From assembly GCA_028583405.1 (NCBI GenBank), contig CM053259.1:19505594-19569593 (forward strand): a stretch of DNA of 64,000 bases. Reading direction: 5' to 3'. Source of the DNA: Pogonophryne albipinna (lineage: Eukaryota > Chordata > Actinopteri > Perciformes > Artedidraconidae). The notes under the pieces are model-generated. The model did no database searches, was not told where the DNA came from, and worked only from the letters and a program-made list of their open reading frames with translations. Shown piece after piece: positions 56,268 to 64,000 of this stretch (positions are counted from its first letter, which is position 1; each line of letters starts with the position of its first letter). A program made the position numbers and the translations under genes.

Positions 56268-57493
56268 TAGGGGTGTAACGGTTCACAAACATTTCGGTTC
56301 GGTACGTACCTCGGTTTTTAGGTCACGGTTCGGTTCGGTACGTTTTCGGTACAGCAGAAAAAATTATCACAAAACATCACATTTTTTTATTTTTTATTAA
56401 ACTGTGAATAATGTATTCACTCAAATAAATACAAAATATAATATAATAAACATTAAGGTGCAGCATTTCGATGAACTAAAATAATCTGTATTTGAACTTT
56501 ACTGTACTAGTACTCACAAAACAAAAATGTATTGTTTTGGGTTTTTAATTATTATTAAACTATGAATATTCACTGAAATAAATATAAAATATAATAAAAT
56601 AAACATTAAGGTGCAGCATTTCGATGAACTGAAATAATCTGTATTTGAACTGTACTGTACTAGTACCTAAGCAGCCAGTTTGACATTATGACTTGCTTGT
56701 CATTGTATTTTCATGTTTGTTTAAAGAAAAATGATCTTGTCCACATTGCTTGCCGAAAGGGCAGATCTGCTGGCACTAACAATGTCTCCTGCTGTGGAGA
56801 ACACCCTCTCGCTAGGGACAGAGGTAGCAGATACAGCCAGGTAGCGCTTTGCTAACATGGCAACATGAGGATATTTGGCGTTTGTAATAGCTTTGGCTCG
56901 GTCTGAACTTTTTGCGAGTGGTGGAGGCTTAAATGCTAGTGGGAGTTGGGTTTGCACTTCAGTCTTTTTTCTTTTGGTACCGGTGATATTCACGTTCGGG
57001 TGATGCCTTTTCAAATGAGTGTGCAAGTTTGATGTATTGCCAGCCGCGTAACCAATTTTAGTTGAAGAATGCCGACAAACAGATTTGGTTCGGTCCACCT
57101 GTCTTTGTCCGTCATCCTTGTACGTAACTGCGAAACCAAAATGTTCCCAAACCGGAGACTTCAATGATGCTGGAGGATTTTCGAGCTCAACTTTATCTGC
57201 GTTCGCCATTTCGACAGTTCCTCAAATTACTGACTACATTTGAACGCATCCCTCTGACCAGCTCGTCCAATGAAATGACTTGCTCGCTCTATGACGCGTT
57301 GAACACAATGGGAGCAAATTACTCTGAATGCTGCGACGCAGCACCTGAGATTACTTCCAAGAAGTTGTTCACGTTCTCAATTTTTTACGTTTAACGTTAT
57401 ATTCGTTCGGTACACTTCGGTACACACGTGTACCGAACCGAAGGGCCCGTACCGAATAATTTCGGTACGGGTACGTGTACCGTTACACCCCTA
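56268..57493 (-). mobile_element. hAT transposon, internally deleted, with perfect 8-bp TSD
   Basis: The 1226-bp element starts TAGGGGTGTAACGGTTCAC and ends GTGTACCGTTACACCCCTA. The outer 13 bp of the ends match exactly, and CGGTTCGGTAC-type subterminal repeats occur on both sides. The same 8 bp, GTATATAA, flank it at 56260-56267 and 57494-57501, the hAT hallmark. Inside is a shortened transposase frame on the minus strand. A roughly 115-bp direct repeat lies at 56396-56513 and 56554-56666. Confidence 0.95.
56721..57209 (-). pseudogene. Internally deleted hAT transposase: BED finger joined to hAT C-terminal domain
   Basis: The 162-codon frame starts MANADKVELENPPASLKSPV and first reads as a BED zinc finger (VWEHFGF, VCRHSS, GNTSNLHTHLKRHH). 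After a short basic linker it passes straight to the hAT dimerisation domain: YPHVAMLAKRYLAVSATSVP, SERVFSTAGDIVSASRSALS. Complete hAT transposases are about 600 aa or more, so the catalytic RNase-H-like core is missing, yet the frame stays open. The second cysteine of the BED CxxC pair appears to be serine (CRHS), which should weaken zinc binding. It cannot transpose itself. It might act as a DNA-binding dimer if expressed, but it is most likely a decayed deletion derivative. Confidence 0.85.
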
Positions 57494-57604
57494 GTATATA
57501 ATCATGTTGAATAGCCAGGCTGATTGCTGTCAGACTCCCAGAAGGGAAAATGGCGCCAGCTATTTTCTCCAGAGGGAGGCCTGTAATGTGTGCGCTGTTA
57601 GACT

Positions 57605-58025
57605 GCAAGGAATCTGGGTATGACCCTAGATAACAACTTGTCCTTCACTGCAAACATCGCTGCTACAACCCGCTGCTGCAGATACACTCTTTACAACATC
57701 AGGAGGATACGTCCCCTCCTGACCTAGAAAGCGACGCGGGTTCTGGTCAGAAAAGACTGCCCTACATCTCACGCTACTGCATTTCCCTCCTGGCTGGTCT
57801 ACCTGCATGTGCCATCCGACCTCTGCAGCTCATCCAGAATGCAGCAGCTCGTCTGGTCTTCAACCTTCCTACATTCTCCCACACCACGCCGCTCCTCCGC
57901 TCCCTCCACTGGCTTCCAGTAACTGCTAGAATTCACTTCAAGACAATGGTACCATGCTGTGAATGGATCTGGCCCTTCCCACATCCAGGACATGGTTAAA
58001 CCATACACCCCAGCACCTGCACTGT
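57605..58025 (+). mobile_element. Degraded LINE fragment (ORF2 C-terminus, Rex1/L2-like)
   Basis: Across shifting frames, + strand translation gives LGMTLDNNLSFTANIAATTR-like sequence. It is followed by ALPACAIRPLQLIQNAAARL-type residues and LLRSLHWLPV. These are hallmarks of the C-terminal region of L2/Rex-type reverse transcriptases. There are a stop (CTGACCTAG) and frameshifts. The fragment starts 112 bp after the hAT element. Confidence 0.8.
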
Positions 58026-58029
58026 AATG

Positions 58030-61000
58030 TAATGTTAGCAAAGAGATGTTTCTTCACACAAAGACGTTCATATGAAATAGAAAAGTGCTTAAACTCAAAT
58101 AAAAAGACTACTTGTTCAGTGTAGTTACACAATACTGCATTGATTTGTATTCACTGGTTCATGGAAGCTATTCAAACATATTTTCAATAAAAAGCAGGTG
58201 AATTGTATTTACCTTAACCTGTATGAAAGAGAAGATGCCCTTGAATTCTATATAAAAAGGTAAATCTTATTTGTCCAGTGTAGTAATATTATCTAGTATG
58301 GATTTTGAGTTCCTGAGTCACATGACAAATTGAATATGTGCAGACAGACTGACTGTCTGCAAGCACTTATTGCTTGTCTTACATTTTCTTTCAGCATCAT
58401 TATTTTTAGTTGTTTGTGCAGACTGAAACTCAGGCTTTGGGCCTCAGGGCATAATGTAGTACTACTAGAAATCCCTCTTTTGAGACTGCACTTAGTCTTT
58501 CTCCTTCCTTCCTGTGTGTGTGAGTAAGCATGCATGTAGAGTAAGAAGAGCAAGAAAACAGCAAGGACTCTGCAGTGTGTAAGGAGCATGTAAATGTAAG
58601 CTTTAGCCACTTTAGTGTGTGTGTGTGTGTGTGTGTGTTTTTGTATGTAAGGGTTTGGTTTAGCATGTAGCATTTGTGAATAACTCTATTGAGAATCATT
58701 TAAGTAAAGCAATGTCCTCCTGAGTGACAAAAACAAGTTTGTGTATATGTGTCAGTGTGAGTGTTTCAAGAGGACAGCATTAAGGAATGCCTCGGTTTAA
58801 AACCTGCCAAGAGCACTTTTCCCATACGCCATGGAGCCAAGACTTCCACAACCAGCCAAGAATAGCACCAGCTCTCTCTCTCTCTCCCTCTCTCTCTCTG
58901 TCTCACCCACACACACACTCAAGCACTCACACTCTCTGCTCTTTGGATTCAATGAGAACGAGAGTGATAGTGTGAAGGAGGGGAGTATAACTTCACACAC
59001 TTCAATCAGCACAGTGAAGGAGACAGAAAAAAAGGAATGTTATAGAAACATGATTTGGAAGCACTGTAGTTATGCCAATAAGGCACATTGAGAAGACAGA
59101 AAAACATAGAAATCCTACGTTCGGATCACATTTATAATAATCGCCGACACGCTTTTAGAAATCAAAATTCACGCTTAAAAGCTTTGATGAAATAAACTGA
59201 AATGACCCCAGATGCAAATTGGGGTAGCGAAACAGAGCAAGCAAGTGAGAGATGAAGACAGACAGGGGAACTGCAGCAATCTCCGAACACCCTGCTCCCT
59301 GTGGGGTAAATGAGAGCGCTCAGTCTGTGTGTGTTTGTGTTAGTGCATATGCATGTGTTTGTTTGAGTTCATGTAAACAAGCTTGTCTGTTTAAGACAAG
59401 GACCAGAGTGCACTCCCTTCTCTCAATCAGAGGCACCAAATGCTGAGGTAAGAGGACAACAGGCAGCAACATTTAGGTTTCCACTCTAAAAGCATTCACA
59501 CTGTTTTATCTCAAAGAACAATGTCCTTTTTCCAAAATGTTTATCTTTAAAGCTGGTTACTAGCAGTGTGTAAGTACGACTGACAAGTGTTGGGCAGATC
59601 TGATCAAACCAACCAATCAAATAATCCTAAATTTCACCCTGATACTCATCATAATGCAAACAATTAATTAAGCAATTACATGGAGGTCAGTGACTTTAGA
59701 TTTGTATACAGTTGAGTTTGTTGCTCATAACATTCAGCACATATAACTCTTTAATGTCTGCACTGTTCATGCCTGGACTGAGGAATAATGAAATGTTTTT
59801 AATTAGTTTGCGATGCACATTACGAGCCTATAGCTGGACAGATCAGTGCTGCCTTGAGACTCAACCTGCCAATTAGTATCCTGACAATCAAGTGAAGTCC
59901 AACATTAATCTCCCACTCTGCGTGCAGACTCTGCTGGAGGTTGCTTAGTGTTTGTTATTAAAGTCACCCATGTCCATTGTTTATTGCTCACGACAGCAGT
60001 AAACAGACACGCAGAGTATCCCTCAGGGAACGAGGAGTGGAAAATAACACTCATCTCCAAACAGACGAGGCAATCTGAGAGGAAAGAACTTGGAAAAAAC
60101 TTTGCTTGAATGTTTGTTCCTATTGATTTTCGCTGGAAGAATGCCTTATAGCGAGTAGAGAGACTATCCATCAACGAAATAACCCGAGTTAAAATCCTTG
60201 AACTCGACGATTTGCTCTGCAGAAATGTTTGCAGGCAAGATAATCGCCGGCAGCTCTAAGGGTGCTTTTCTGCAGCTGACCCTACGATCTTACTTCCCTC
60301 TGGAAAGGGAGAGGTGAAAAGAAAATGTCTCCTCTGGGACTCAACCACAAAGAAAGAGAGAATGCTATTTTGTTGTAAGTACTTTTGAGAATAGTTTTGT
60401 GCTTCTCAGAATGGTAGATTTGTGTATATAGAAATAAATCAATGAACATTCAAAGACATCACATACCCAAACATATACATAAGATACTGAATATAAACAA
60501 AGCAATAAACTATAAACCCCCCCCCACTTCCTCGGGCCTTACGGAGACATTATTAATAGGGTGTTTTTCGCACTCTCAGCGCTGCCAGTAAGGCTTCTCT
60601 TCTCGCTGGAAGATCCCTCACTGACTGATACCTGAAGGTGTTATGTATGAAAATATATTTCTGCTCCAACAGAGAGCTCACATGGACAAACACGTAGTCA
60701 CTAGGCAGCAAAGCGTTCCCTTTCCTAAAGTTGCCTCTCCTCCAATCACAGCACAGCAGGAGCACCCTTATCTAGCTGAGGCCCTCTAGCGTCATTTCAG
60801 AAAGTGTAAGATAAGAGTAGAGATAGTTGCAGCACACTGATGTTAACTCGCAATGAGATGTAATAGAAACACAATGTCTCGGTGCTTTAGACCTTTATGA
60901 TGTGTAGCACAGTGCTTCAGTGCCAAATCTGTATTGTTATGAGTACAATAATGCAAATAAACGAAAGTGTGTGTGAACTCTCTCTTCTGTTTCCTTTGGC

Positions 61001-61626
61001 CTTTCCCTGCTACGCACATGTGTACAAGAAATTGAAGGTGTTTATCAGCCTTCACAGTCCAGCAACTGAAAGGTGCCTTCTTATCTTTCTGACTGTTTGA
61101 TGCTGTGAGAAAGTGAATCAAACATACTATTTGGTAAACACATTATATTTCTTGACAGAGAAGGAGGATTAGGAGAGTCGTTTATTTGAACAGAGCTCTG
61201 GATTAAAGCAATAGAGAGGAAACTGTGAGCTGTCCATGTGATGAGCTGCCACGTCCCTCACATTAAAATAAAATGTGCTTTACTTAACACGCATCTGGAA
61301 TGTGACCAGGGCGATACGTTTTTTAAGCAAAGCTCTTGGCTAAGAGGAAAACACGGGGTTATAAAGTCCTTGACGTCAGATTTTATAACATCAAATTAAA
61401 CATGGCCGTCCGACTAGCAGCTTTTAGGTTGTAACAGCAACATGGTGGCAGTTTGTCAGCAATGATTCAACAGTCAGCAGTCAACCTCTGTCCTTAAGCT
61501 TGAAAATCAAAACATCAACATAAGCTCAACTAAGAGTAAGATATACGTCTCCATCTATTTATAAAACCATCTCAAATCAGAATTGACTTTTTTACTGAAA
61601 AGTAGGGATATGTGTGACAATCTCAC
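58030..61626. other. atxn1 5' intron, no recognised gene
   Basis: A (GT)n run lies at about 58613-58638, a CT-rich run at 58872-58900, and a GC-richer patch at about 60150-60320. No coding sequence or known element was seen. Confidence 0.5.
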
Positions 61627-61737
61627 CTCATTCAACTCCTCCAGACCCCCCTGGTTTGTCAGCAGGTGGTACAGCCCATGGAGAGGGTTCCAGACTGTCC
61701 CAAAATGCAGTGCGTTGACTCAGGGACTCAGCACTCC
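61627..61737 (-). other. Candidate atxn1 non-coding 5' exon (111 nt)
   Basis: On the minus strand, TCATCCACCAG (acceptor) precedes GGAGTGCTGAGTCCCTGAGT, and the block ends TTGAATGAG before donor GTGAGA. It is GC-richer than its flanks. One frame reads through to a TGA two bases before the donor, and there is one ATG giving a 6-codon frame. Size, borders and orientation fit an internal 5'-UTR exon of atxn1, but this rests on sequence look alone. Confidence 0.45.
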
Positions 61738-63860
61738 CTGGTGGATGACAACAACAGCAAGAGTTAACAGTAAAGTAGGAAAAGGACAGAATATAACATG
61801 ATAGAGAAAAATAATACAGCTTACTCCTAGAAAGCAGGAAAAAGATCACTGTGCATCCTATAGCGATAGTAAAAGATATATAAATAAAGGCTTTCCATGA
61901 AATTCATATTTTACTTTTATTATTCAGCATTTTGTCCCTTTTTGAGCAAATGAAATAACTAATGTGTGTGTGGGATAGTGAGGAAGGGAGATTAAGCGAA
62001 GAGAAAGAAACAGATGATTTAAGATTTGGGGGTGTTATTGATTATTTATGATTGAATTCTATATTATATCTCCAGACCTCAGATTCAAATAGTGCAAAAC
62101 AACACACACCACTTACATGTACATCGCTATTAATATTGCACAAGTCAAAACTTGAATGGAATGGGTTACAGCTTAAGTGTACAAGAAAGTCTTTGAGACA
62201 TTGATTGAAATACCAATGAAAACCCACATAGATATCAATTCTTCACAGGCTTTTAACATTGCTGCCAATCCTTTCCTTTCAATACCTTTGCTTAAGCCCT
62301 TTAAACCCTCCTCTTGTTTGACATTTTCACTGTGCCTTTTATTCATTCTGTATCTGTAATTATACGGCGTAATGTTTTACCGTTTTAAAAACTGCAATGC
62401 AAATGCAGGTCATCATTATAAACAGGACCCATCATTTTCATGGAAAAAAAAAAACCTCAAGTGCATCTCTAAAGACATCAAATGTGCAACAAGCTACTTA
62501 AGCAGACACCCACACACCGGCATAAGAGACAGACTGGCTGATCGTCGACACTCTGTGGGACTAATTAGGCAGGTTGTGGTGGAATGATGGGGATGTTACG
62601 GAGAAACGAGAGACATGTTGCCTGCTGTTAATCAGCCGCAGTGTGTGTGTGTGACGTCACACATCCTACTGACCCACTTCTTACATGTTTCTTGACAAGG
62701 AAAGTGGTGGGTGGGAGTATGTTTGTGTCGCTGTCCAGCTGTGGACAGGTGTTTTGCAGTTATACCGAGGGAGGAATTACAACATGTGTTTGTGGTACTT
62801 AAGTAATGGCAAGATATCTCATGGTATGCATGATGACTCTATTCTACAGGGGATTGAGAGATACGGGGGAAATGTGAAATTATAATGGCACAGTGATGCA
62901 TAATGATAGAGAGAAAGAAACAGAAGTGTGGTGCGGCAGACATAGTAAAATCAATATCCACAGTGGGCTATAGTACAGTGTCAGGTTTAAATTAAGCATG
63001 TAAGCATACAAACCATAAGCTGCAGGCTCACAGGGTTTGTTGTGCCCTAAAGTTGTTTGTGATGTGTGTATGTAAAGCAGACAAATGATATGTACTGAGG
63101 CCATGGATTAGCAGACACCAACTGGCAAAGGAGGCTATCATGTGGTGTTAAAAAGACAAGGCAGAACGAGGGATGGAGATCAGAGAGAGGAAAAGAAGAG
63201 AGAGAGAAACAACAAAGGTTAAAGGTAAGGAAAAATGTAGGAATAATCCAGAGGAAGACAGATGGAGAGAATACAATGGATGAAGAGGTAAAGCAGACAG
63301 AGAGGAAGAGAAAGGCGATAGAGAAAGAGAGGTAGAGACAGATGGTGGCAGAGAAAAGGCGGATAGAAACTCACTAGGTGGACAACACTGGCACAGCCAG
63401 CGACGCACAGCGGGGGGGGTGGCAAGCTGAACAATTTCAGCTTAAAAGAGAGAAGGACGAAAGTGAGAGGGAGGGCAGAGGAGAACTCTTTAGGAAAAAT
63501 ACTACGATAGTTGAGTCTTTAAAGATGTCAAGTTTAAATATATTGTATCACCTAGTATGGCCTAAGCACAACCAAGGGATTACCTGGTAAGTAATTGTAT
63601 TTAAAAGAAACTAAATAACTAAAACTAAACTAATATGCTGTTAAATAAACTATACGGCAAATAAAAAACTCCAACATTTTACAAGGCAGTGCCAGGGTCT
63701 TATACAACTATAAGAAGGCTTTAGGACTCCCAGGGGAAAATGGTTGCTGGAAAGAAGTTATGTCTGGCAGGCATTTTAAATCACAATGAAAACATAAAAG
63801 CTGTCACGATGAGAACGCTGTCAAGATAACCTGTTGCTGAATTTCAAAATGTACATGTAA
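61738..63860. other. atxn1 5' intron, no recognised gene
   Basis: Ordinary AT-rich sequence with a purine-rich (GAGA) stretch at about 63170-63350. No gene was seen. Confidence 0.5.

Positions 63861-63949
<89 letters not shown>
63861..63949. repeat. (GT)n microsatellite, about 89 bp
   Basis: Uninterrupted GT tract near the right edge. Confidence 0.95.
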
Positions 63950-63950
<1 letters not shown>

Positions 63951-64000
63951 CAGACGTGTGCTTTCAGGTTTTTCTCTGAGAATACCTACTTCACATCATT

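Overview
This is a 64 kb piece of a vertebrate nuclear genome, almost certainly a ray-finned (teleost) fish. The coding exons are short, bounded by GT/AG splice sites and separated by large introns. The repeats are typical of fish: Tc1/mariner and hAT DNA transposons, an L2-like LINE, and very long (CA)n tracts. There are no bacterial features.

Three protein genes are present, in the order mylip (+), gmpr (+), atxn1 (-). This is the order and orientation of MYLIP-GMPR-ATXN1 on human chromosome 6p22.3, so the block is conserved synteny. Positions 1-8150 hold the last five coding exons and 3' UTR of mylip (IDOL, the FERM-RING ubiquitin ligase for LDL receptors); its first exons lie to the left of the window. 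Positions 22000-27850 hold a complete nine-exon gmpr (GMP reductase, 346 aa), with a TATA box upstream. Positions about 33120-43968 hold the two coding exons (795 aa), the long 3' UTR and part of the 5' leader of atxn1 (ataxin-1), on the minus strand and convergent with gmpr. From 43969 to the right edge lies the 5' intronic region of atxn1, with two candidate non-coding leader exons (ending at 50137, and 61627-61737). The three genes do not form a pathway; they are neighbours by descent.

The space between and within the genes holds mobile elements. There is a 1.54 kb foldback element of unknown family, with minisatellite-bearing arms (9937-11474). There is a nearly intact L2-like LINE (about 15.2-20.2 kb) with one frameshift in ORF1 and one stop in ORF2, and a second 3' fragment of the same family at 1746-1917. 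An apparently intact Tc1 transposon lies at 27993-29433. An internally deleted hAT with a perfect 8-bp target duplication lies at 56268-57493. Several hAT-like termini and LINE scraps are also present. Long (CA)n/(GT)n tracts cluster in the atxn1 5' introns, and one occurs in its 3' UTR.

The best candidates for something undescribed are the foldback element, a 109-bp identical segment abutting (CA)n tracts 16.6 kb apart on either side of the atxn1 coding exons, two near-perfect hairpins in gmpr introns, and a row of short CGTG...CACG palindromes near 31.3 kb. All assignments come from reading the sequence and from memory of the families; no database search was run.
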